From assembly GCA_021399435.1 (NCBI GenBank), contig JAJTUP010000091.1, positions 173,530 through 237,529 on the forward strand: DNA of 64,000 nt. Reading direction: 5' to 3'. The notes under the pieces were generated by a model. That model saw only the letters and a program-made list of their open reading frames with translations, was not told the origin of the DNA and searched no databases. A program made the position numbers and the translations under genes. The DNA is from Diaporthe sp. PMI_573 (lineage: Eukaryota > Ascomycota > Sordariomycetes > Diaporthales > Diaporthaceae). Shown here piece after piece: positions 43,021 through 53,128 of this stretch; the first letter of the stretch is position 1; each line of letters opens with the position of its first letter.

Positions 43021-43798
43021 AGCAGACAGCACATATTCGGTCGTGCCGGACGAAGAATGGTAGCCGGATTCCTTTGTCTCAGATCATGGCAAATGGACGG
43101 GCATTCGGGAACAAGACCTCCAACACATAACAACATCTCGATGTCCAACACATCAAGCTGAGAATTCTCTGGGGAAAATTAGCAATTTCTAAGTAGTTCC
43201 GTTCTAAATCCACATACCTAGAGCTATAGGCAGTACCTTCACACAGTGGAAAACACTCAAGACCCCGTGTTAGATATCATACAGTGCCGATGACAGTAGA
43301 TTTGCGAATACAGTCCTGATAGCAGTCACTAAGCAGGTGCAATGTCTTAAGACTTCCGTCAAATATGGTACGTCTTAAGAAAGCAGTTCCTTGCATACTC
43401 ACTAGTCTCCGAACAACCCCAAAACCGTCCACCATGCTATGAAAGTTACCCAATTCTTGGGCGAAAGGTATCTGTGGATGGACAGCCTATACATAGTTCA
43501 AGACAACTAGGCTGCCTTCTAGCGCGATTTAAATGCGATGCATATAATATAACTATGCTAATTTCATTCTTTGCCTCGTGGCTCTTGCCAAGACTAATAG
43601 CATCTATGGGCTGCGTAGTATATAACAGACGAATATGCATTGCGCTTTGCTTTACAGGCTCGGGCCTTTAGAGTGAAATTGAATTGCAATAAAGTTGAAT
43701 ACGACACTTTATCTACTGAGGTTTTCAGCTGTGATCTATGGCCCTATACTTATACCGAGGATGGAATATTTCAATAAGGCATTTGAGTTAACGTGGTT
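43021..43798. other. AT-rich intergenic stretch without a gene
   Basis: Only short frames without recognisable content are found. Confidence 0.45.
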
Positions 43799-44072
43799 TA
43801 CCACCTAGCGAGCGGTACCACCTAGCGAGCGATTTTCATCAAGTCTACTGAATTTTGTCAACCCTAGCACCCACCGAGTGTAAAAGAATCAATTAAATTT
43901 GGCACCAATTGGTGCCAACTAGTCTTATTTGCTTACTTTCAATTATCTGGTTAATTTAGAGTTGTGGTAGTGTTGCAGTGCTAGTCTGAAAACTTAAAGT
44001 TTTGGTGGGTAGGTTTGTTTTTGGTACAGATCGCGTCCTAGTTTTTCGCGTCAATTTCGCATCATTCTAACT
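43799..44072 (+). mobile_element. 5' end relic of a pogo-family element
   Basis: TACCACCTAGCGAGCG occurs twice in tandem (43799-43814 and 43816-43831), recalling the doubled CCACC-n-ACTCGATCG arrangement in the terminal repeat of the pogo copy at 47373. The later part, 43960-44072, aligns with 13650-13775, the untranslated region in front of the pogo N-terminal fragment. The homology stops before any transposase codon. Confidence 0.55.
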
Positions 44073-44404
44073 ACAAGGAGATAGGGGTGGTGAGGTGAGG
44101 TTGAGAGTGGGGCCAACGGAGGGCTCTGATTGGCTGCAGCCCTTGGCTGGCAGACCCACCGGTGCGCCATCCGTTTTTGCCGGTGCGAATATCCCTTTTC
44201 ATGTTTAATGCATATGCACCCTGGCCGGCAAGGATGTAAACTGCTTGACCGGAAGTGATACACTGGGTTCTCAAACTTCTACGGCCATTCATTCCTATTG
44301 GCCTTGTTTATACTACCAGGTCCCATGATGCAGGGGTATTTTGATAAGCGTTGCGAACTATCTAGGATTGTTGCCCAATGAATCTCTTGCAGTATGCCTT
44401 TAAT

Positions 44405-44671
44405 TTACTCATCTGTTACAGGTGTCAACTCCTGCAATCGCCGAATGGCGTCGGCCAGGCTTGGGCTCACGGAGAGCATTTGGCCGTTTACCTCTAAAGG
44501 TACATCTCTGGCCTGTACGCCCCAGGCGTAGCTAAGAGCAAAGTACGGCGGTGCCTCATTGAGATTGACTGTCTTGAGCGTGCCAGAAGAGCCGTCCGTG
44601 GTGCGGAGGCTAAGGAGCCGGATGGAGTCTGCTACCAAAGGGCTGTACGCGTAAGGTCGAGGATTCCCCAT
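44405..44671 (-). pseudogene. HET domain N-terminal fragment
   Basis: An 88-codon frame reads SIRLLSLRTTDGSSG and then PPYFALSYAWGVQARDVPLEVNG, the opening motif of the HET (heterokaryon incompatibility) domain, which triggers cell death on non-self recognition in filamentous fungi. The frame ends before the next conserved block (W-I-D-A-I-C-I-N-Q), which is not found downstream in any frame. Only the first third of the domain therefore remains. It lies head to head with an NLR fragment at 45.2 kb. HET is one of the usual N-terminal domains of fungal NLRs, but the opposite strands argue against a single gene. Confidence 0.7.
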
Positions 44672-44902
44672 TCTGATCTATTCAAGCTCGAGGCCGCAGA
44701 AGATGAAAGGCGATTCCTTGTGGCGCGACCTTGCTACTGCTGGATGCATAGTCTTATCTCAACTGTTATCTCCATGTTTCTTTCATCGCTTGATAAATAC
44801 TTGGATTTGTACACCTCCAGCAGGCAACCTGCAAGTGCTGTACAAGAAGGGTTTCGTGCATGAGTGGCGGAGCGGGGTGTCGGCCAAATAAACAGGGCGA
44901 GC

Positions 44903-45245
44903 CGCAGGGCTATTGGACAAAAATGCCTGGTCGCTAACATGCAGGGCAATGCTACACAAAGATTCACTCGTCGACGATGCTCCGAGCTTTGCCGGGCAAA
45001 TGTAGTAAGCGCCGTGGCGTTTGGGCCTAGCGGGAGGCTCTGCTCAATAGGATTTGGTGGCCTCCTATTCTTCGGAAAACACGCAGGGCTATTAGAAAAA
45101 AATGCCTGGTCGCTAACATGCAGGGCAATGCCACACAAAGACTCACTCGTTGACGATGCTCCGAGCTTTGCCGGGCAAATGTAGTAAGCGCCGTGGCGTT
45201 GGGCCTAGCGGGGGCCCCTGCTCAATAGGATTTGGTGGCCTCCTG
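44903..45245 (+). repeat. Tandem duplication, about 165 bp, two copies
   Basis: The segment 44903-45068 is repeated at 45082-45245 with a period of 179 bases and a few substitutions (both copies contain ATGCCTGGTCGCTAACATG and GCTCAATAGGATTTGGTGG). The second copy runs straight into the start of the NLR fragment. Confidence 0.85.
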
Positions 45246-45254
45246 TTTGAGACC

Positions 45255-46310
45255 ATGACCGCCGTTTATCAAGCCATCGAACACCGCTTGTGGAAGAAGG
45301 ATGTTGTGCGATTGGAGAAAGAGCATAATCGGAAGCCAGTGACAGCGCCTGATATCCAGAAGTCTCGCCCGGACATGATCGGGCGCTTCGTCAAATCTGA
45401 GATCAGACTTCTTGAAGGCCTTGCCTTTACTGGGCTGCACAACGATGTAATAGACTTTGAGCCACGGCATTGGGACGCTACATTTGAGCAGTTCGCACCT
45501 TTCGGGACGGATTTCTGGCCTGAGAAAGATCTCCCGCGCCTCTCTTTTCTGCGGACATCAGACGCTTCATCGGAGAACCAAAATTATCACTTTTTACACC
45601 TGACCTATCAAGAGTATTTCGCGGCGAAGTATTTCAAACGGCAGTGGGCGTCCGGCCGAGAGCTCGAATGCCTGGAACTCAAAACTTGGCGAGGCGGACC
45701 CGCCAACTGCCCTCAGAAACGATACACCACTGTAGAGTACCTTCAGAAACACAAGTACAACGCACGCTACGATATCTTTTGGCGTTTTGTCGCCGGCTTG
45801 CTCGACGCCAGTGGTGACGAGGAGCAACTCTGCCGCTTTTTCCGCACGATCGAGGACGAGCCGCGCGACCTCTTGGGTCCAGTGCATCAACGGCTGGTCA
45901 TGCACTGCCTGAGCGAGCTATCAACGGAGATGCCGTTCCGAGAGAGCTTGGAAAAGAAGCTGAAAGAGTGGCTGCTCTTTGAATGCGAATTCACGAAACA
46001 CGCACGCCTAGCAAGCGAAGCGGAATTTCCAGAACAAGCCCTGCTCGACGTCTTGCACAAGGCTCCTGATGACGTGAGGATCAGAATTCTAACGTCACTA
46101 GAAAGACGACCGACAATCTCTCCAAGCGTTTTCAATCAAACGCTTTCTTGGCTAGAAAATAGCCAATCTAGTGGTTTGGTGACAGCGGTCTTAAGCATGC
46201 TACGACATTTTCACACATATTATTTATTTTCAAGCCATAGTTGCCCTTTCGGGTTAAGCCCGCCGGGCGGAATAAATTGTGTGTGTGTGTGTGTGTGTAA
46301 CCTTTTGTGA
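45255..46310 (+). pseudogene. NLR (NACHT-type) fragment: post-NTPase region and helical repeats
   Basis: Fungal NLRs sense non-self or symbiont signals and trigger immune-like reactions. This 350-residue frame starts at MTAVYQAIEHRLWKKD and contains LLEGLAFTGLHNDVIDFEP and YHFLHLTYQEYFAAKYFKRQW, the segment that follows the NACHT ATPase in these proteins. A helical region with HEAT-like repeats follows (DVRIRILTSLERRPTISPS). The P-loop and Walker B parts are absent; in front lies a tandem duplication. At the 3' end the frame runs into a (GT)n microsatellite and stops, so the C-terminus is also lost. Next to it are an HET fragment and a DUF3723 gene. Confidence 0.75.
46279..46298 (+). repeat. 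(GT)10 microsatellite
   Basis: Ten GT dinucleotides end the open frame of the NLR fragment. Confidence 0.9.
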
Positions 46311-47372
46311 CACCGAAGGGCTCTAGCATAATGACCGTAAAAATACCACCGATAATGCTTCTGCATCCCTAATCCAACCATGAATCTTTGCTATTGCTCG
46401 GCGAGCTATTTACTATAGGGTTCTTCTCCTATGTAAAGGCCTTTGTAAGATTACCGCATTATTAAGTATTCGATATTATTTGGATTTGTGGTATTTTTAA
46501 TACATAACAAATACGATACTTTCCTGAAATACTTGGGAATACCTAGTAGCGTACTGCTCATAATTGTTACTGTACTGTATTCAAGCTTAGGAGAGAATTG
46601 AAGAATAAGTTTACATCATGCTGAGTATTGTCGTTCGTGACGGCTTGATCTAGATCTGCCTGAACTCTATCTCGTCCCTCTAGCTTGAGGGTCCGAAATC
46701 CGAGATCATATGCTCTTTGTTGAAATCGCTGTACAGCGCTGCGCTGAACCTGTCCCACTAATCGACGGTCATCCTTGCCACAGAGCGGGGATTCGTAGCT
46801 AAGCTCTGCGAAGTTCTGCATTGCGAATACAAGGAGTCTTTTGTACGCGATGTAAAACGCGTCTTTGCCTAAATGATCGTTTGTATAGTGGCACTCATCT
46901 CCAGTCTCGCAAATATGTCCGTCGCTTGGTTGGAAATGTCTTTTGAGCACATTCCTCAATGTCGGCTGGTTTCTGCGTCGGGACCGATCTGGCGCGACAA
47001 ATTCCCAGATGGCCCTAACTGCGGGTGAAAAATACAGCATATCCTTGTGAAGTGTCTCGATGCTTGAAATACGCCGCTTTACTGTGCACACGCTCTGCTC
47101 TAGACTTATCCGTTTTCCTTTGTCAGTAATATCTGTGAAAACTTCATTTGCACGGAACAAGTCCCGGATCGTGGCAAGGTCCTCGTGATGAGTTGGAAAG
47201 AGTTTTTCCAGTCTACGAACAGTATCCACATCGACAGCGTTAGCGAAAGCATCGACACCTAAGGTGATGAGATCCCACGTTTCGTAAACAAATCCGAGAT
47301 AATGGATGATCTCCTCATCGCAGTGCAAAGCTCTATGCTTATGTAAGTTGCCAAGTTGTAGACCATCCCATA

Positions 47373-47414
47373 ACGTAATCTACCACCCACTCGATCGGAC
47401 CACCGACTCGATCG
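47373..47414 (+). repeat. Left terminal inverted repeat of the pogo element
   Basis: This 42-base repeat is preceded by the TA target duplicate at 47371-47372. It pairs with 49263-49304 with one mismatch. Confidence 0.9.
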
Positions 47415-47481
47415 TTTTTCCCGCACTGCACCCACCACTCTGACTGCAGACGCACCTTACTCGGCCGTCCCGACGGCAAAT

Positions 47482-48798
47482 ATGCCTAAGGCTCTCTTAC
47501 ACGAAGGCCGCATCCAATCGGCGATTGAGGCACTGAAGTCACAGCAGATTCAAAGTATTAAAGGTGCTGCAGCAGCATATGACGTCCCATACTCGACACT
47601 TCAGAATCGTCTCAAGGGACGCGTCTCGCGTCAACAATCGCAGGTCACGCGTCGAAAGCTTCTCCCCACCGAAGAAGCTGCCTTGATCCAATGGATCGAG
47701 TCATTGGACAACCGTGGCATGTCGCCAACAATTGCATATATTCGACAAATGGCTGATCTTCTCATCCTTGAGCGCGGAAGCCTTATTACCCTCGATGCGT
47801 CTGTCACAACGACTCCGGACCCCAAGACTACTGTTGGCGAGAACTGGGTCCGACGACTCCTTAAGCGGCAACCCCACCTGATATCCAAGTATTCTCGAAA
47901 GTATGACTACCAACGAGCTCTATGCGAAGACCCAAAGAAGATATCAGCATGGTTTCAGCGTGTTAGGGACACTATTGAGGAAAATGGTATCCTTGACTGT
48001 GATATTTACAATGTTGACGAAACTGGCTTTCAAATGGGGGTGGCAAGTACGGCTAAGGTGGTAACTCGATCTGACCGGAGGAATCGACCTGTTGTCGTTC
48101 AGCCTGGGAATCGGGAGTGGACTACTGTCTTCGAATGTATTAATGCAGCTGGTTGGAGCCTTGATCCAATGATCATTTTCCCCGGCAAGGTACATATATC
48201 GAAATGGTACGAAGACTCTCCGGTGCCAAAGACCTGGCGCGTTGCCGTTAGCGATAACGGCTGGACAACAGATGACCTTACCCTCGAATGGCTTACAGAG
48301 GTTTTCGAGCCTCAGACTCGAAGCCGAACAGTTGGTCGTTACCGACTTCTCCTTCTTGATGGCCACGGGAGCCACCGGACTGCTGCATTCGACCGATTCT
48401 GTAAGGAGCGATTGATTCTCACTGAGGCTATGCCACCACACTCATCGCACCGTACGCAAGCTCTTGATGTTGGCTGCTTCTCAGTCCTTAAGCGAGCATA
48501 TGGCGACCTTGTCAAGGCGATGATAGCGGTTGGGGTTCATCATATTGACAAGCCAAACTTTCTTGAGCTTTTACTTGGGGCTCGAAAGAAGACCTTCACC
48601 TCGAAGAATATCAAAAGCAGCTTTTCAGCAACTGGAATCGTCCCTCTCGATCCAAGTCGGGTACTCGACCGGCTCCAAATTGTCATACGAACGCCAAGTC
48701 CACCAGCCCCTGAGCTACCAGCCCCCCCAAGTTCAGCATTACCCCTCAAAACTCCAGCAAATATCGTTGAGCTTGAACGTATACGGAAGCAGCGGTAA
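47482..48798 (+). CDS. Pogo/Fot1-type transposase, catalytic part (438 aa before a stop)
   Basis: This transposase cuts at TA sites and inserts the element. Domains in order: a psq-type helix-turn-helix (KGAAAAYDVPYSTLQNRLKG, about 28-50), a second CENP-B/Tc5-type DNA-binding domain (about 60-135, with WVRRLLKRQPHL), and the DDE_1 endonuclease (about 160-370). Catalytic acids are in YNVDETGFQMG, LLLLDGHGSHRT and SHRTQALDVGCFSVLK. The start MPKALLHEGRIQSAIEAL is the first ATG inside the inverted repeat. The frame meets TAA at 48796-48798, but the same frame continues for another 123 codons (next entry). The stop looks like a CAA-to-TAA mutation. The DDE domain itself is complete. Confidence 0.88.
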   Translation: MPKALLHEGRIQSAIEALKSQQIQSIKGAAAAYDVPYSTLQNRLKGRVSRQQSQVTRRKLLPTEEAALIQWIESLDNRGMSPTIAYIRQMADLLILERGSLITLDASVTTTPDPKTTVGENWVRRLLKRQPHLISKYSRKYDYQRALCEDPKKISAWFQRVRDTIEENGILDCDIYNVDETGFQMGVASTAKVVTRSDRRNRPVVVQPGNREWTTVFECINAAGWSLDPMIIFPGKVHISKWYEDSPVPKTWRVAVSDNGWTTDDLTLEWLTEVFEPQTRSRTVGRYRLLLLDGHGSHRTAAFDRFCKERLILTEAMPPHSSHRTQALDVGCFSVLKRAYGDLVKAMIAVGVHHIDKPNFLELLLGARKKTFTSKNIKSSFSATGIVPLDPSRVLDRLQIVIRTPSPPAPELPAPPSSALPLKTPANIVELERIRKQR

Positions 48799-49167
48799 AA
48801 GACAATTAGTCCTACAGATCGAGTATTCCAGAAGATGGTCAAAGGGTGCCAGATGGCCATGCATCACGCTGTTCTCTTGAGCGAAGAGAACTCACGGCTC
48901 CGGGCTGAAAATGCTCGCCAGAAGAAAAAACGGGCACAGCGTCGAGCCTTCCTCCAAACTGGAGGGACTATGACAGTTGGAGAGGCGATAGGTCAGCTTG
49001 AGGCCAAGAAGGCCCCTCAAAAGAGCTCTCATCGGGAGGTACGGGTGGAGGGGGGAGGAGCCGATGGACCAAACTCAGCTGTACCGCCAGTTCGGAAGCG
49101 TGCACCATGGAAGTGCAGCATTTGTGCCTCAACTGAACATACTGCTAGGAAGTGCCCTAGTAAATAA
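48799..49167 (+). pseudogene. C-terminal tail of the pogo transposase behind a stop codon
   Basis: In frame with the transposase, 123 codons read KTISPTDRVFQKMVKGCQMAMHH..., with a basic coiled-coil part (AENARQKKKRAQRRAFL) and a final CSICASTEHTARKCPSK, which resembles a CxxC...H...C zinc knuckle. Such tails end many fungal Fot1/Tan1-type transposases. The TAA in front would remove it. A splice rescue is unlikely: the only GT-AG pairs near the stop give introns of 23 or 37 bases and break the frame. Confidence 0.7.
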
Positions 49168-49262
49168 GGTCTCGATTGATATAACTCTAGAGTAGATTGG
49201 ATGTTTTCTTATATTGTGAGGTGGACCTGAAGTCAAAGATGGTGGGGTGCGGGGCGGAAAAG

Positions 49263-49304
49263 CGATCGAGTCGGTGGTCCGATCGAGTTGGTGGTAGATT
49301 ACGT
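49263..49304 (-). repeat. Right terminal inverted repeat of the pogo element
   Basis: This 42-base repeat is followed by TA at 49305-49306. Confidence 0.9.
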
Positions 49305-49982
49305 TAGACCGGGAAACCGGAGTAGTTTGTTCAATGCCTGCACTATGTCTGTATTCCGCAAGAATTTCGTAAGAATGTCTTCCTTGCACTTGCTGATATG
49401 GTTTAGCCATCCCTTTCGATCTGTTTCTGCCGCATCCGGGTTTAGCTGGATCTGACGATAAACCTCACCGGCTGTATATGGCGCTTCAAATGAATAGGAG
49501 TTCGCAATACTCCGGAAAGTCGAATGAAACCGACTGTGTTCTGTGATCAGATCAAGTCAGCGGTTATATTATTACCAAATGCTATGAGAGTTCCTGTAAC
49601 CTTCTTGCACCTGGCAACAATACAATCGTACTGTCCATTGGAAGTCGGGCCCTAGCACTCGCTCCGCTGCTTTAGCGCGTTGTCGCCCGCCCCGGCAACG
49701 GAGTTTAACACTGGTTGGGAGAGTTGGCGGATCTGCACTCCTCAAGCTGCCTGCAAGCGCGGATTGTAGCTTCTTATATGTGGCGTGATCAATATCAGCC
49801 AGAATTTGATGGCGTAATATGTGCGGATGGCAACCGATATTTCGAAACAGGCGTTCTTTTTGCATAATATTGTACTCTTTGGGTAATCGACCATCATTGA
49901 GAGAGTTTGGGAAGGCGAGACAAGAAATAGGGGCTTTGACTACACCGACCAACCAAGGAGAAAGCGAATCCAAGTCCATCAT

Positions 49983-51165
49983 AGTGAAATGAGAGCGACC
50001 GATACAGGAGTGCGTATTAGAAACGAATGTACAAAATATTAGAGATTTATGTCTCGAGGGCCTATTTATTCAATTCTACTATCTTTATAATTATATAATA
50101 AGCTATTGTGCTGGGGCTAAATTAGAATTTAGATATTAGAATTTCGGCCGGATCGGAAGCACGCTTTAACCCCAAGCTGCGCAAGTGTTCCTAGCAGTCT
50201 CGAATCCTACACAGCAATCTCCTTCCTGACGGTACGGGCGGGGCATAAGCCTTTCCATTTGACGATGTGGATGCCGCTGGGGAAAATGAGGCGGGACTGT
50301 TTACTGTTGACAAACCACTGTCGATTCAGATAATGATTCGCTAGGATGATTATTGGTGCTTGAGTATTTTATACTTTAATCGGTGTCTTGGGGATATAGG
50401 CGGAGAAGCGGGCCATAGCAATGGTGTGTTTCCAAAAATTCTGGGAAGAGGTGCAGCTCAAGGCGGTAAGATGGTCGTTGGTAGCGGGAGCGACAGATTG
50501 GAGCGACTGGGCATGCTTTCCCTCCATGAAGCCCGTTCTCTCTGGATTGGGCCTTGGGCGGGGGTTGTTGGTGGCAGATACATCATAGGCGCCTCTAGGC
50601 ATCTTGGGCGATTTAGAACAAGGGATTCAAGCAGCTGAGATAAGAAAATGGAAATTGATCTGTTGAGTGATCTGGAACCAGAAGAAGACATTACTTGCTA
50701 TTTATGCTTTCCACGCAGGCGGGTCACCATGACTAACCTTCCTGAATCCTTCACAGCACAAGCCAATGCTGTCTGGTCGCCCAAAAGAAGCCCCACCTGC
50801 CCCCCTCTCCCGAGAAACAGATGAAGTTCAACGGCTGCTCATGACGGGAAAGAAGCGATCTCTTCAAAAGATATCCCAGCGCCTGTCAAATTCGCGAGTT
50901 ACGTAGCCGAGCTTGCCCGCGTTTCTCAGCTTTTTCTTGAGTGTATGAGTGAGCTATTAGCATCATTCAACGCAGGCATGATTCCGGCACGGCAGGCGGG
51001 AAAGTATGGGCAAGGAATGGGTTGATTAAGGCCGAAGATAGTCTTATTGATATGTCTGAGGAGGCTGGACATAGTGTATTCGATAACCAGCCAGCAGGTA
51101 TGGAGTTTGTTAAGGGGGCCAGCGCGGATTCTGATTGAGAGACAGGGGTGCTATAAATAGCGTCA
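49983..51165. other. Stretch without a supported gene
   Basis: The frames at 50360-50700 on both strands have no recognisable motif. The part from 50760 to 51130 on the plus strand has protein-like segments interrupted by stops, but no family comes to mind. Confidence 0.4.
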
Positions 51166-51292
51166 ATTTCGTCAATTCAACGTCAATCAATTCAATTTAG
51201 GGTCTGAATTGATCAATTCAATGGCGAAGTGGATCATTGACCCTCAATTCAATTCAATCGGGGGGCCAAATTGATTGAATTGAATTGATCGC
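51166..51292. repeat. Cluster of AATTCAAT / ATTGAATT words
   Basis: About a dozen degenerate copies of TCAATTCAAT and its complement are packed into 127 bases, in both orientations. Such clusters occur under the ends of hAT-like elements (compare the GGATTGGATT cluster at 9313), so this may be a solo element end. Confidence 0.5.
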
Positions 51293-52286
51293 TAGCCTGA
51301 TCAAGTCTATAGGGAACATATAGGTTTGAGCTCTAGTTCAATAAATACCTTCACATAACTAGGTTGAAGTGCAAGTCATTCAGCAGGCGGCATAGGCGGA
51401 GTCTACATGGAGGGTACAAATCGGAAGGCCCACTACAACAGAAAAAGACCAGGGTTTCAAACATTAGTCCCATCCTCTCGGCTTTACACCCTGGGTAATC
51501 ACAATGTTTACTGTACTGTAGACGGGACATGAGTTCCACCATGGCTAGCTCTAGGTGATCCTTGATTTGGCTTGCCGGTTGGGGTCTGACGCAACGTATG
51601 TGCTGTGCACAAACAGTTGGGGTTGAGAGGCTGGTGGCTGATACCATACCACGTTGTATACAGTACTATTGCAGTACCATTTTCTTCACTGGTTGGTACT
51701 TTATTCTAACCATGAATAAGATGCTACCATAGTAGAGTACGTCTCTTGCGCAAAACAATAACATTAAGTACTTGTCAGAAGTCGTTGTGCGTTGTTTTGA
51801 CGTCACATCGACGCTTGCTCATATCCGATATGTCCCGAACATAACACATATGGTACGGTATATATAGTATGCTTAGAAATGATGTCTTCAGATGCTAGGC
51901 ATGATGGACAAAAGAGACAGGTGAAGTGAGTGCTATTGCTCAAGACTGGGCGTTGCCTCCTGGAAGTCTTTTCTCGGGGGCAATCAAGCCCTATGTCAGG
52001 GCTTAGGCTGGACTCGGGTTCATATAGTGGTTCATATGCTGGCCGAGAAGGCCGCCGTTTGTGGGCTTTGAGGAAGAGATCTGCTGAGGGTTAGAAGGAT
52101 CGCGCTGAGGAGGGGGAAGAGAGGTGTTTACACTTAGTCATAGGTATTGAACAACAATAGTATCGTTGCAGAGGTGCTCAAGCTGGGGCGCAGCGATCTT
52201 TCAAAGAAGGGTGGACCACAGATTATTATATTGCTTAGCAGGCACTACTATCGAACGTTCCAAATTCGCGCTACAGTAGTGGCCCG
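51293..52286. other. Stretch without a supported gene
   Basis: Only small frames without motif are found. The part 51640-51900 is AT-rich. Confidence 0.4.
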
Positions 52287-52800
52287 TCAATGCGCGCGCA
52301 CACCAAATTTTGGTGTTAAGTTTTCCTGGCCCACTCGGAATGGTCCTGTATTTTGGACGGAGGCTCTCGAAAATACTGATGCTAGGTTAGCTGTACGATA
52401 TGGGACAATCTGCTTAGAAAGTCTCCCTTTATTGTACGGCTGTCTCTGGCGATTCTTGAAGTTTGACGTATACCTCCTGTCTGTGAAGTGGATTCCGGCA
52501 CCTTGCTCGTACACAAATTGCCTCGGAGGGTTTCTGTCTAGGGCAACCTGCAGAGATGCGCGTAGGTCTGAGAAGAGGGCCTCGCACGTCGGCTTCTGCT
52601 GCACGAGGGCAGCCTCTAACTCATGTACGCCTCGGCATGCTCTGGTCACCGTCGTACGGAGAGGTAGTTCTCCTTGGTATCCATCTCCAAGCGCTCGTTG
52701 TACGAGTTGAAGTCGGTCTAGAAGAGTCTCCAGGGTCTCAATCATTGTCTTCTCTGGGTGGTCTCTCCTTAGTCGTACAAAAGAAAGTGTTGTCCAGTCT
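52287..52800 (-). pseudogene. Retrotransposon Gag fragment
   Basis: The minus strand from about 52800 reads DWTTLSFVRLRRDHPEKTMIETLETL, then LQLVQRALGDGYQGE, VTRACRGVHELEAAL and finally FTDRRYTSNFKNRQ. This order matches the Gag proteins of fungal copia-type retrotransposons (capsid region followed by a FYTDRRY segment). The zinc knuckle, protease and polymerase are missing, and an in-frame stop lies upstream. It belongs to a different lineage from the Gag at 55.0 kb. Confidence 0.6.
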
Positions 52801-52817
52801 ATCGCAATCGAATTGCC

Positions 52818-53128
52818 TCATTCCTCGACCCTGTCTACCTGGACCATCAGCAACGTGTCAAGGCTCTTCTGGACGAGGCCCCGCATCTCAACGTCATATT
52901 CGATGCCTCCGATGGTTGCCGAAATGTCGCCCGTTGGCTCGTTGTTGACGGGTTCCTCCACCTCGCCATCCTCCTGGAATATATGTGATGAGTCTTTGGC
53001 CAGCTTACTCCGTTTCCTTCTCACGTCTGACGAACCTGTTGATCGTCGCCGACTAATATGTCCGCAACCTCGTGCCCCTCCGTTGGCACGTCGACTGCGT
53101 CGCCCATCTCGATGTCAAAGTCATCCAT
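52818..53128 (-). CDS. Possible small acidic protein, two exons
   Basis: An ATG at 53128 gives MDDFDIEMGDAVDVPTEGHE. A possible 62-bp intron (52974-53035, GTTCGT to TTCCAG) splices DDQQ to EDGEVEEPV in frame, and the product would have 82 very acidic residues ending LLMVQVDRVEE. No domain is recognised. It lies directly before a Gag fragment on the same strand and may instead be an exon of a longer broken gene. Confidence 0.35.

Larger units (their letters stand above)
47373..49304 (+). mobile_element. Pogo/Fot1-type DNA transposon, nearly complete (1,932 bp)
   Basis: Terminal inverted repeats of 42 bases (47373-47414 and 49263-49304, one mismatch) begin ACGTAATCTACCACC. Each contains a doubled CCACC-n-ACTCGATCG unit. 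TA dinucleotides at 47371-47372 and 49305-49306 are the target-site duplication. Inside lies one transposase gene on the plus strand. The element sits in a DUF3723 gene, and its clean excision would restore the reading frame, which proves an insertion event. The well-preserved repeats suggest it is young. Confidence 0.92.
46567..49982 (-). pseudogene. DUF3723 gene disrupted by a pogo transposon
   Basis: The pieces on the minus strand are 49982 to about 49576, an intron at roughly 49534-49575, then to 49305, and after the transposon from 47370 to 46567. They read as one DUF3723-type protein: KLRCRGGRQRAKAAERVL and WTVRLYCC, then EVYRQIQLNPDAAET, ILTKFLRNTDIVQALN and LRFPGL | WDGLQLGNLHKHRALHCDEE across the insertion, and AFYIAYKRLLVFAMQNFAEL near the end. 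Removing the transposon and one copy of its TA target restores the frame exactly at Gly-Leu-Trp-Asp. The 3' end breaks off soon after DQAVTNDNTQHDVN. DUF3723 proteins have no known biochemical function but are recurring cargo of Starship elements. Confidence 0.78.

Noticed and set aside
46279..46310. NLR C-terminus ending naturally in a Val/Cys run
   Set aside because: The run is translated from a (GT)10 microsatellite, so the end is a truncation artefact.
48793..48832. A mini-intron removing the stop codon in the pogo transposase
   Set aside because: The available GT-AG pairs give 23 or 37 bases and both shift the frame.
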